Shown here piece by piece: positions 44,265 to 53,300 of a DNA stretch of 64,000 nucleotides. The DNA is taken from the NCBI GenBank assembly GCA_963665525.1, contig OY762280.1, positions 1,302,001-1,366,000 of the forward strand, written 5' to 3'. Source of the stretch: UBA12077 sp963665525 (GTDB lineage: Bacteria; Bacteroidota; Bacteroidia; Bacteroidales; UBA12077). The position numbers and the translations under genes are program-made. A model generated the notes under the pieces. That model made no database searches, was not told where the DNA came from, and saw only the letters and a program-made list of their open reading frames with translations. Positions within the stretch are counted from its first letter, which is position 1. Every line of letters begins with the position of its first letter.

Positions 44265-44447
44265 ATTTCTAAACAAGAATTAGAAGTTATAGAATTAATT
44301 TGTAAAGGCTATTCTAATAAAGAAATTGCAGATAAATTGTTTATATCCCTTGATACAGTTAAAGACCATAATTTGAGAATTTATCTAAAAACACAGGTCA
44401 AAAATCGTACTCAGCTGGCAAAACTATTCTTTGAGAATCTTCTTTAA
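44265..44447 (+). pseudogene. C-terminal fragment of a LuxR-family regulator (HTH only)
   Basis: 60 codons plus stop reading ISKQELEVIELICKGYSNKE, then IADKLFISLDTVKDH and the end KNRTQLAKLFFENLL. This is a nearly complete GerE/LuxR helix-turn-helix, missing everything upstream. No ATG lies at the start, and the frame runs straight into the flanking repeat, so the gene was truncated at the island border. The N-terminal part is not on the other side of the island. An expressed orphan HTH is possible but unlikely. Confidence 0.8.
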
Positions 44448-44471
44448 AATCAGAATCTAATTCATATCTTA

Positions 44472-47117
44472 TTAATCAATAATTTCTGATATATCCATCT
44501 CTTTTTTGGTATGATCATCATCGTAATCAAAAACAATGGTTCCGTTACTATGCAAATTAATGTAATTTAAATCGTACCATACAATTGCTTTCCCTACTTC
44601 AACACCATTTAAGAATGATACTTTATAGGCTTTGTCTGAGGTTTTGGCTATCTGCATGTTACTGTTATTTTCAATACGCATAGCTGATAAAGAAATGTCT
44701 TTATTATTTTCGGTTTGAATTTTAATAATTCCACCTTTATTGATTACAAATCGCATGCTTGAAAGACTTTTGTAGATAGCAGGATTATTTTCCTTAAATT
44801 TCGGATTGTGCTTATTTAAGAGGTTTTTCACCACATCACCTGAAATGCTTCCTCCGTTTTGTGAAAGAAGTTTTAAAGATGCAAATACGCCCGTAGTTTT
44901 GGGTTCGAAATCCAGTTGTTTGTATTCTTCAAAATATGTATCAATTTGATTTTCAATACTAAAACTGGCACTGCTTGTGCTTTTTGGAACATCTTTGGTA
45001 AGACCTTCAATTTCTCCTACCACCCCTCGAACAACAATGTCGTTATAAGGATCAACAATGATTTCAGAATCGAAATGAATTTCATCCAAAGGAAAAGAAA
45101 CCAAATCAACTTTGGTACCATCGGCTTTATATTTGACATAAAACGCAATTTTATCATTCTCTTCTGTTTCCAGGCTAATATTTTCATGGAAAACGACTTC
45201 TGCATCACTTGAAATACCTAAAACAAGCTCCGAATTGATATCACTTTGATATAATGGACGTTGATTGATTCTTATGGAACCATTATAATTAATATGGGTA
45301 TACACCTCTCCTTTTCTGCCAACAGCTACTGCTTGTGCATAAGCATACCCGGAGCATTCTATAGGCATAAACCAATCCAGTCTGCCCGATTTACTAAAAG
45401 ATGCAAACCATAAGTCCCTGGTTTGATGATAAGGGACATATGTTTTTCCATGTATAGAAACCTGATCGGTAAACCAACCAGATACGATATATTTTCCATC
45501 TTCAGAAATCTTTCTATGATTGATAAAGATTTTACCCTGGTTGTTTTCTTCAATGCTTTGTGTTATATGTTGCCAAATATTATTCAGTTTGCTGTTATTA
45601 TTGATCTTAACAATATGAGGAAAATACTCTTTATATTTTGGCATGATGGACCCTATTGGAGCATCTACATAGGTAGGATCACAAATCGTATAAGCTTTCC
45701 CATCCACCATAAACTGGTGTCCTTCAATGGGCTCATTAAATGCTACCGCTGCAGTCATATGATCCCGATACGATACAGCTACAACATCCAGTCCAAGTAA
45801 GCTGTTTACCAGCTTGGTGAATAATACCGTGTTATCTTCGCAGTCGGAATAAGGATAATAGAAGATCTCATCAGGAAAAAAGGTTTTCTCCTTATCAAAC
45901 TGATCATAGTCTGTTTTATATTCGAAAGAATGGTGTAGATAATTTAATAAATAACTTACCGCTTCAATTTCAGACTTCCCTTCTATTTGGGCTTGAATAG
46001 CTTCAAAAAGAGATTCTTTAATATGATTAGACATCGCTGCATTCAAATAAACGGCGTTTTCTGTTTGTGGGTAACTCGCTAACAGACCAACGGTTGTTTT
46101 GTCTATTTTTAATGCTAAAGCTTCTGCTTTACCTGGCAGCTGAGTCCTTTTTTCGGCATACCCCCCTTGTCCGCTAAAATTTAAACTGTAAGGTAAATGT
46201 AAATCAATGGTTTTTGTAGCCATACCAAAATCTCCCGCATATGTTTGTATTTTACCGACATGATTTATGGTATTTAGAATGTAGTATTTAGTGCCTTTAA
46301 TGATAAAATAGGGTTTCTCGTAAACTTCCTGAATAATAGGTAATAATAAGGCCGTTTGATTTTGGTCGTAAGCAATTTTTACCCGGTAACCTGCCTGGTT
46401 AAGCATGGCCCACATCCACATATTTTGGTTGTTAACAGAGCCAAATAAAGATTTTGCAGTACTTTCCATTAACTTATATATTCCCCAGTCGTTTAGATTA
46501 GTTTGGTTCGCATAGGCTGTAAGCGATTGGATATAAGTTTGATAATAGGTGTTGGTAAAATTTTCCCAGTATTTTGCAAAAGCTTCGGGATGAACGCTTG
46601 TAAGTTCTAAATTCCTCATTCGTTTATCAATGCTCAGCTTTACCTGCGAAGAGAAAAAGTCAACAGCTATTTCCTGAGAAAAAGGAATTGCCTCCTGAGG
46701 TTCATTCGGTATCAATGAAATAGAATGTGTAGAAGCATCTATGACCTCTATTTCGAGTTCTTCCTCTTCTATTTTAGCAATTACCGGTTTAATTTCTTCT
46801 ATTTTAGGTTCAAATTTGGGTTGATCAACCGGCTTAGGCTCATTATGAGGTTTTTCTTTAGCCTCTGTTTCCTGATATTCTTTGAAACTGGATTTAAGGT
46901 ATTTTTGAAAGGCTGCATTCATTGCATTCATGCAAGCATCGTATTCTTTCTGCATTTGCTCTTTAGTTTGCCGATAACGATCATCCATATCGTGCATGGT
47001 ATTCTCATACCTTTTGTTCATCTGATAAAAAAGATCCGTAGTATCAGTATCTTGTTGTGCTTTAGCTTGAAAACATAAGAAAAGCACTGTGACGATGAAG
47101 TAATATTTTGTTTTCAT
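44472..47117 (-). CDS. Secreted transglutaminase-like protein
   Basis: 881 residues with a signal peptide (IVTVLFLCFQAKAQ). The N-terminal 90 residues are a charged helix (YRQTKEQMQKEYDACMNAMN), then a Pro/Glu/Lys-rich linker to about residue 130. The core resembles a transglutaminase-like cysteine-protease fold: YPYSDCEDNTVLFTKLVN (Cys), SYRDHMTAAVAF (His) and YTICDPTYVDAPIG (Asp) form a credible triad. The C-terminal 400 residues are beta-rich repeats with WFTDQVSIHGKTYVP and similar. It may cross-link or cleave envelope or extracellular protein. It follows pbpC on the same strand after 175 bases, so envelope function is plausible but not shown. Confidence 0.78.
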   Translation of the reverse strand: MKTKYYFIVTVLFLCFQAKAQQDTDTTDLFYQMNKRYENTMHDMDDRYRQTKEQMQKEYDACMNAMNAAFQKYLKSSFKEYQETEAKEKPHNEPKPVDQPKFEPKIEEIKPVIAKIEEEELEIEVIDASTHSISLIPNEPQEAIPFSQEIAVDFFSSQVKLSIDKRMRNLELTSVHPEAFAKYWENFTNTYYQTYIQSLTAYANQTNLNDWGIYKLMESTAKSLFGSVNNQNMWMWAMLNQAGYRVKIAYDQNQTALLLPIIQEVYEKPYFIIKGTKYYILNTINHVGKIQTYAGDFGMATKTIDLHLPYSLNFSGQGGYAEKRTQLPGKAEALALKIDKTTVGLLASYPQTENAVYLNAAMSNHIKESLFEAIQAQIEGKSEIEAVSYLLNYLHHSFEYKTDYDQFDKEKTFFPDEIFYYPYSDCEDNTVLFTKLVNSLLGLDVVAVSYRDHMTAAVAFNEPIEGHQFMVDGKAYTICDPTYVDAPIGSIMPKYKEYFPHIVKINNNSKLNNIWQHITQSIEENNQGKIFINHRKISEDGKYIVSGWFTDQVSIHGKTYVPYHQTRDLWFASFSKSGRLDWFMPIECSGYAYAQAVAVGRKGEVYTHINYNGSIRINQRPLYQSDINSELVLGISSDAEVVFHENISLETEENDKIAFYVKYKADGTKVDLVSFPLDEIHFDSEIIVDPYNDIVVRGVVGEIEGLTKDVPKSTSSASFSIENQIDTYFEEYKQLDFEPKTTGVFASLKLLSQNGGSISGDVVKNLLNKHNPKFKENNPAIYKSLSSMRFVINKGGIIKIQTENNKDISLSAMRIENNSNMQIAKTSDKAYKVSFLNGVEVGKAIVWYDLNYINLHSNGTIVFDYDDDHTKKEMDISEIID

Positions 47118-47292
47118 ATCTTTTTAATTATAATCCTTTATAGACATATTATTTTTACAGTAATCATGCCAAAATTGTTTAAAGATTAAACTATGAAAAT
47201 AATAAAAAGATTAAGACAATGCATCATCTCAAGAGAGATTGTTAGCTATATCTTAGTTTTTGAGTCATATCAATCCTATGTATTTTGTTGTT

Positions 47293-49638
47293 TTAATTAA
47301 AGGATACGGTCTTTTTTATGCTATTCCCATCTTCATCCACAACCGTTAAAACATGCTTACCTTTATTGGCATAAAATTGCATTTGATGAAATTCTTTCGT
47401 TTCACCTAAATAATTCTGATCCAAATGCCAGAATAATCTTTTTTCTGGATATCTGTGTGCAATTTCAAAAACTACCATTTGAAGGTTTCCATCCAGGTCA
47501 CGTGGTATATAAATATTAGAAGCATCGAGAGGATATACAAACTGCATGACAGATATCTCTTCTTTTTCGTTGCATCCTGGTTTAAAAGGCGGCAAAGGTT
47601 TGTATAACGGATTTTTTCTTTTGTAAAACCATTCCCATGATGGCGGTAATATAAACCATGATTCATGGATCATATTCTCGGGATTCTCACAAGCAGAGCT
47701 TAGTCGGTATCTTCTATCTTTATCTAAATGTACGATTTGATGATACGGGCAAGCATTTGATTTAAGAGCAGATGTAGGCACATACATCGTGTCTATATGA
47801 TCACAAAGACTAGAAGCACGAAATCCACTTTCTTTACAAACCGGTATTTCTATTAAATCGTCATATGGTTTTGAATACCATTCGGAATAAGGCAATAAAT
47901 CAAATATCTCGAACATCACAGGTGCAGCTGCAGCTACTCCCACCAATCCAGGACGTCCTTCCCCATCGGCATTACCTGCCCATACTCCCACCAAATATTC
48001 CTTATTCATACCCACTGCCCAGGCATCCCGAAAACCAAAGCTGGTTCCTGTTTTCCATGCTATTTTATGTGAAGATGAAAATAGCTCCCAACCCAATTCA
48101 TTATTGGGTCTGTTTACTTCTAAAAGCGCTTCTAAAGTTAACCAGATTGGACCGGCACCAATCAATTGCTTGTTTTCAGTATAGCTTGAAGGCTTTTTGT
48201 CTATTATATTCTTTTTTAGCAAAACAGCTTGATGATAATCTGCTTTATCGTAAGTTGAACTATTGGAGGTATAGTGATTTAAAATACGTCCAAAACTTGA
48301 ATAAGCACCTGCTAAATCCCATAATGAGACCTCTGCTCCTCCTAATATTAAAGAAAGTCCATAATGAGAACTTGAATAATTCATGTGCTGAAAATTCATC
48401 TTTTTTAAATAATCCAGAAACCTTCCAACACCGAACTCATGTAACATATGCACTGCAGGAACATTTAATGACCTGGATAATGCTTTGGAAGCTGGCACGG
48501 CACCATCGTATTCCAAATCATAGTTTTTGGGTGAATATCCCTTCATTTGTGTAGGTATATCAGGCACTAGTGAATGAGGTAATATTTCACCATTGTCGAG
48601 CATGAAAGCATACAAGAAAGGTTTTAAAATACTTCCAGAGCTTCTTGGTGCTGTAATGATATCAACAGAATTACCATGTTCATTGGATTCATCCATGCTG
48701 GTATTTCCAACATAAGCAATAACTTCTCCTGTTTCTATTTTAACAACAATAGCTGCCAGGTTGTAAATTTCATTCGAGGCAAGCTTTTTATGATGCCTAT
48801 CAATAATTCTATTTGTATTCCTTTGTAAATCAGAGAGAATACATGAATTCAGTTTCTCCTGACTGTTAGTTATATATAATCGTTCCAGTAAATGAGGAGC
48901 AAGTCGTGGAATATGATGTGGTTTGGTAGGTAATTTTTCCAGTAGTGCCAACTCATAATCGGTGGAATCGATGACTCCATGATGATATAGTTTATGAAGC
49001 AAGAAATTACGTTTATCCATTAATTTAGACATGTTTTTTCCTGGACGAATTAAAGCCGGAGCATTGGGTAATACTGCCAGTGTAGCAGACTCGGCCCAGG
49101 AAAGCTGAGATGGTTTTCTTCCGTAGTATCTCCAGGCAGCAGCTTCCAATCCTACCACATTCCCCCCAAAGGGAGCATTGGAAGCATATTTTATCAGGAT
49201 TTCATCTTTTGTATATTTTAAATCCAATTTTATGGCGCGTATAATCTCTAATATTTTCTGTCCAATGGTTCTTTTCGGATTATCATAACTTAAGCGAATA
49301 AGTTGCATGGTGAGCGTACTACCTCCGCTTACAATTCTTTTGGCTTTAAGATTCTGTTTTGCAGCTCTGATGAATGAAAAAGGATTAATCCCGGGATGTT
49401 TATAGAAATACTGATCTTCGAAAAGTATGATAGCTTGTTTAAACTTATAAGGTACCGAATCTAGTTCTGGAAACCTCCACTGTCCATCTTTGGCAATTTT
49501 TGCCCATAATAATATATCGTCTGCCGAATATAAAACCGTAGAATAAGGTCTGTGAGGATTTTTTATTGGTAGTATCAAATATCCAATCATTAAAATCGAT
49601 AATACTACCGAGATCCATATTTTGTATTTCTTATGCAT
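47293..49638 (-). CDS. pbpC: Penicillin-binding protein 1C
   Basis: A bifunctional murein synthase of 781 residues anchored by one N-terminal helix (IWISVVLSILMIGYLILPI). The glycosyltransferase domain has AIILFEDQYFYKHPGINP and RIVSGGSTLTMQLIRL. The transpeptidase domain has SGSILKPFLYAFML (SxxK), SRSLNVPAVHML (SxN) and AWKTGTSFGFRDAW (KTG). The C-terminal 100 residues are a BiPBP_C-type beta domain (ISVMQFVYPLDASNIYIPRD). PBP1C proteins are typically encoded beside bacterial alpha-2-macroglobulins, as here. The gene starts four bases after the M23 peptidase gene. Confidence 0.97.
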   Translation of the reverse strand: MHKKYKIWISVVLSILMIGYLILPIKNPHRPYSTVLYSADDILLWAKIAKDGQWRFPELDSVPYKFKQAIILFEDQYFYKHPGINPFSFIRAAKQNLKAKRIVSGGSTLTMQLIRLSYDNPKRTIGQKILEIIRAIKLDLKYTKDEILIKYASNAPFGGNVVGLEAAAWRYYGRKPSQLSWAESATLAVLPNAPALIRPGKNMSKLMDKRNFLLHKLYHHGVIDSTDYELALLEKLPTKPHHIPRLAPHLLERLYITNSQEKLNSCILSDLQRNTNRIIDRHHKKLASNEIYNLAAIVVKIETGEVIAYVGNTSMDESNEHGNSVDIITAPRSSGSILKPFLYAFMLDNGEILPHSLVPDIPTQMKGYSPKNYDLEYDGAVPASKALSRSLNVPAVHMLHEFGVGRFLDYLKKMNFQHMNYSSSHYGLSLILGGAEVSLWDLAGAYSSFGRILNHYTSNSSTYDKADYHQAVLLKKNIIDKKPSSYTENKQLIGAGPIWLTLEALLEVNRPNNELGWELFSSSHKIAWKTGTSFGFRDAWAVGMNKEYLVGVWAGNADGEGRPGLVGVAAAAPVMFEIFDLLPYSEWYSKPYDDLIEIPVCKESGFRASSLCDHIDTMYVPTSALKSNACPYHQIVHLDKDRRYRLSSACENPENMIHESWFILPPSWEWFYKRKNPLYKPLPPFKPGCNEKEEISVMQFVYPLDASNIYIPRDLDGNLQMVVFEIAHRYPEKRLFWHLDQNYLGETKEFHQMQFYANKGKHVLTVVDEDGNSIKKTVSFN

Positions 49639-49642
49639 TGGG

Positions 49643-50251
49643 TTATATCAGTGTGCTTAGGAATTTGATTGGATTATAGTAATGATTTTCAAGATCCTCT
49701 TGGGAATAGCAGACCAAATTGTAAGTCCTAAATATATATTGCGGTTTGTTTTCATCGGGCCTTATTTTCTGAGGAGGTACTTTTAAAATTTCAAAATGGA
49801 AATGATCAAACTGCCATCCATATTGATCTAGTTCATTCTTATTCATAAAACGGGCAATTACTGCATTTTTATTCACACGATCTCCTACCTGAACACTTAT
49901 TCCTGCGATATGCTCATATTCACACCAGAAATAATCATTATCATCATGATGTTCAATAATAATTAAGGCATATGGTCCATCTCTTCTAACGCTCATCACT
50001 ACTCCTTCTCCTATTGCATAGACAGGTTCATTTTGGTAGTTAGAATTGGGCCTTTTGATATCAATTCCGGTGTGCAAATGTTCAGGTATTCCAGGTCTGG
50101 CTTTACGCACTATGCCAAACTCTCCAATCGATGTTAAATGAATATTCGATATGTCTTTTCGATTAGAACATGCTATCGGCAACAGAAAGTTTTGAGATAA
50201 CGAACTGAATGATAAAATACTAAAAATAGATATTAAAAATATATTCTTCAT
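49643..50251 (-). CDS. M23 family murein peptidase (LytM-like)
   Basis: 202 residues from the ATG at 50251 (signal peptide NIFLISIFSILSFSSLSQN). An upstream in-frame GTG at 50278 lies inside a terminator hairpin and would place hydrophilic residues before the signal, so it is rejected. Zinc ligands are visible: HLHTGIDIKRP (HxxxD) and FDHFHFEIL (HxH). M23 enzymes cut peptide cross-bridges of peptidoglycan. It sits between the alpha-2-macroglobulin gene and pbpC, which it precedes by four bases, suggesting a coordinated cell-wall function. Confidence 0.9.
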   Translation of the reverse strand: MKNIFLISIFSILSFSSLSQNFLLPIACSNRKDISNIHLTSIGEFGIVRKARPGIPEHLHTGIDIKRPNSNYQNEPVYAIGEGVVMSVRRDGPYALIIIEHHDDNDYFWCEYEHIAGISVQVGDRVNKNAVIARFMNKNELDQYGWQFDHFHFEILKVPPQKIRPDENKPQYIFRTYNLVCYSQEDLENHYYNPIKFLSTLI

Positions 50252-50260
50252 CTTGAAAAA

Positions 50261-50290
50261 GAGGATGGTACATTTCACTGTACCATCCTC
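50261..50290 (-). terminator. Terminator between the alpha-2-macroglobulin gene and M23 peptidase gene
   Basis: A perfect 12-bp stem (GAGGATGGTACA with TGTACCATCCTC) and a six-base loop, followed on the minus strand by TTTTTC. It would limit, perhaps only partly, read-through into the M23-pbpC pair. Confidence 0.85.
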
Positions 50291-50312
50291 ATTTTAATAT
50301 TAATAATGATAA

Positions 50313-53300
50313 TTACTTGTTTTTATAAACTTGTACTTTCTTACCCGGTATTCTTGCATTAATATGATTATCGTACATAGCTTCACAAGAAATTGCAGGT
50401 AAATAAAACTCTCCTAAATACGCTGCATTTAGCAGAACAACAAAGGTTTTTGATTCATTTTCTCTTAAATCAAAATATGTAAATACCCGATCATCTCTGA
50501 TATCTTGATATTTAGGAATATCCTTTTCGTGAACTGAACGTCCACCAAACATTCGTGTATTATGAATTTCCCATCCCGAAGGAAACATTTGAGTTAAGGC
50601 CATCTCTTTATAATGCCCCATGGTCCCCAGATTTTTAACAGTTATTTCTACTTTAAAATCAGTACCTTGTTCTATATTTTCCGGATTTATAATAGCTCCT
50701 TCCATGGTTTTATACACTGCATTCACTTGAAGATGATTATTTGCTGCACTTTTATCTTCAATTAAAGGAATACCTTCAATAGCAGTACTTACATAAATAA
50801 CTGATTCAGAATCATTCGTAATTTTCACAAGCCCTTTATCGATTTTCTTAAGTAACCTTTGGTGTTGTACTATATTTTGATCACTGGATACTTTCTCTGT
50901 TCCTTCATAATTCAAATCGATGGAGTATTTTAGTTCTCTATCGTTATATGTATCGCCCATCAATAACTTAGAAAATGCCACCAGGCAATAAGCAGTAGTT
51001 TGTGTGCTCATCCATTTTTCTGACGATAGCTGTTTCGATAATTTATCTATTAACGGAACCATTCTTTTATTGTCTTTCATAATGATGAGAGCTTCCAAAA
51101 TCATGGCTTCGTCTCGACTTGAAGAACCGTAAGTGTAGGATAATTCTCTATAATCATCAATAAAAGTTTCTAATTCATTTGTTATCTGATTCGCTATTTC
51201 CGGCTTTCCGGCAAGCGTATATGCAGCGGCCAACCTCCATTGTGCTTGTTTATTTAGATTAGGCATTTCACGAAGACGATTCATAGCTCCTATTTCGGGC
51301 ACACCTGCCAAAGCTAAAGTGTAGAGCCTATAAGCCTGATTTAATAAAGAATATTTATAGCCATTGTATTGCCAGTTATTAGAAGCATCTTGCTGATACG
51401 ATATCCATTGATCTTTGAATCCTATAGGAAGGTCATAACCTAATTTTTCGGCTTCCAGCATAAAATGTCCGGCATAGCTTGTTCCCCAAGCATTTGCTTC
51501 CGATGCTCCTGGCCAATATCCCAATCCACCATCCGATAATTGGAATGTTTTTAACCTGTTTATTCCTGCTGTTATATTCGTATGAATTCTAGCTTTCATA
51601 TCCTCATTTATTTCCATCACTTTTCCTAAAAAGAGCTGTGGAAAAACCGAGGAAGTTGTCTGTTCAACACATCCATGCGGATATCTGATCAAGTATTTTA
51701 ACCTTCTTCCGAAATCAATTGGAGGTATGTTTGCTACATCAATGGTGGCTTCGTTAGTGCCTTCTATTCCAAACACATTAAATTCTTGTTGCCATGTTTC
51801 TCCTGGTTGAATAACACCGGCATAAACATCAGTCACTTTAGGATTTGGAATTCGAATATCAAGTTCCATTTCATATTCTGCTTTTTCACTGCCAGATTCG
51901 GCTAGAATTTTTATTTTGGCAATACCCAGATTTTCTTTTACCTTCAAGTTAAAAGTAATATCCTGATCTCCTATTTCCTGAAACGAAATTTGTTGATTGG
52001 CAGAACCTGTTAATTCAACTAGATCATTGGTTTCAACCTTGATATTCACATGTTTTATTTTATCGTCCATAGCAAATATGGTCACAGGCATTTTAACCGA
52101 TTCTGTTGGACTTAAAACCCTTGGTAAAGTTGATAATAACATTAACGGACTTTTTACAGGAGTTGATTTATCGGTTGAACCATAAGCACCATTTCTTCCC
52201 GCAACTACCATTGTTCTTACTGCTCCAATGTATTTAGGCATCTTTACCTTATGTTTTGCCGTTTTTCCTTTTTTGAGATCAAATGGTCCTAAATATTTAA
52301 CTACAGGCTTAAATCTGTCTGCTTTTTTCTTTCCTTTATCAGTTAGTTCTTCATCACCCCCAATAGCAAATACCTGTTCAATTTTACCGCCATAAGCACC
52401 TAAAAGCATATCATAAATATCCCAGGTTTTTATTCCCAATGCTTCTCGCTTGTAGAAATTACTCCAGGCATCAGGAGTTGGAAATCTGGTTAAATCTAAT
52501 AAGCCTTCATCAACCACTGCAATGGTATATGTCATCTCTTTTCCTTCTTTTTCAGAAACTTCAATGGTAAACTCTTGCTCTGAAGATAATTCATCGGGCA
52601 TATTTAAAACCGGATTAAGCCTTGTTTGAGGATCTTCTACTTTTAAAGGAATAACACCATAAAGTCTTATTGGCAGATCGTTGGCTGTATTAGCATGTGG
52701 CTGCAGTAAGGTAATATTCACATACACTGTTGGTGACATTTGTTCGTTTGCTTCGAACTCAAAAACGGTTTCACCTTCTTTTGTCTCAACCCAATATGAA
52801 CCAATAATTTTTGAGCCATTTTCTAAGCTAACCAAAGCTCTTCCTTCTTTTGCTCCCGGGAATGTCACTTTTACTTTTTCTCCTACCTGATATTCTTTCT
52901 TATCAGCTGCAAACATTAACATGGTAGCTCCTCCCGGATTTTCGTCCTGGGCTCTTCCTGCCCAACCTGGCCAGTCAACATATATTATTTTTCCGGTACT
53001 GTGTCCAGTTGGATCTGTTACTCTAATCAAGTATCTACCCCAATCAGGATATTTAATTTGAAATTCAAAATTTCCAATTCCTTCTGAGTTGGTAGATATT
53101 TTTTTAGTCATTAAAGGTGTATTGTGAGATCTGCCAACATAAGACGCCAGGTTATCTTCTCCAGCTTGCCACCACCATCTCCAATTTACCTTATAAAGTT
53201 TTACTTCCAGGTCTTTACGTGCCACTGGATTTCCTTCAGCATCAACCGTAACAACATCAACCTGGTGGTCAACATCTGTTAACAACATTCCTCTGGCTTT

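Noticed and set aside
45423..45800. 125-residue plus-strand ORF inside the transglutaminase-like gene
   Set aside because: Antisense to the Cys-His-Asp core; no motif of its own.
47865..48554. 229-residue plus-strand ORF inside pbpC
   Set aside because: Antisense to the conserved transpeptidase domain; low-information composition.
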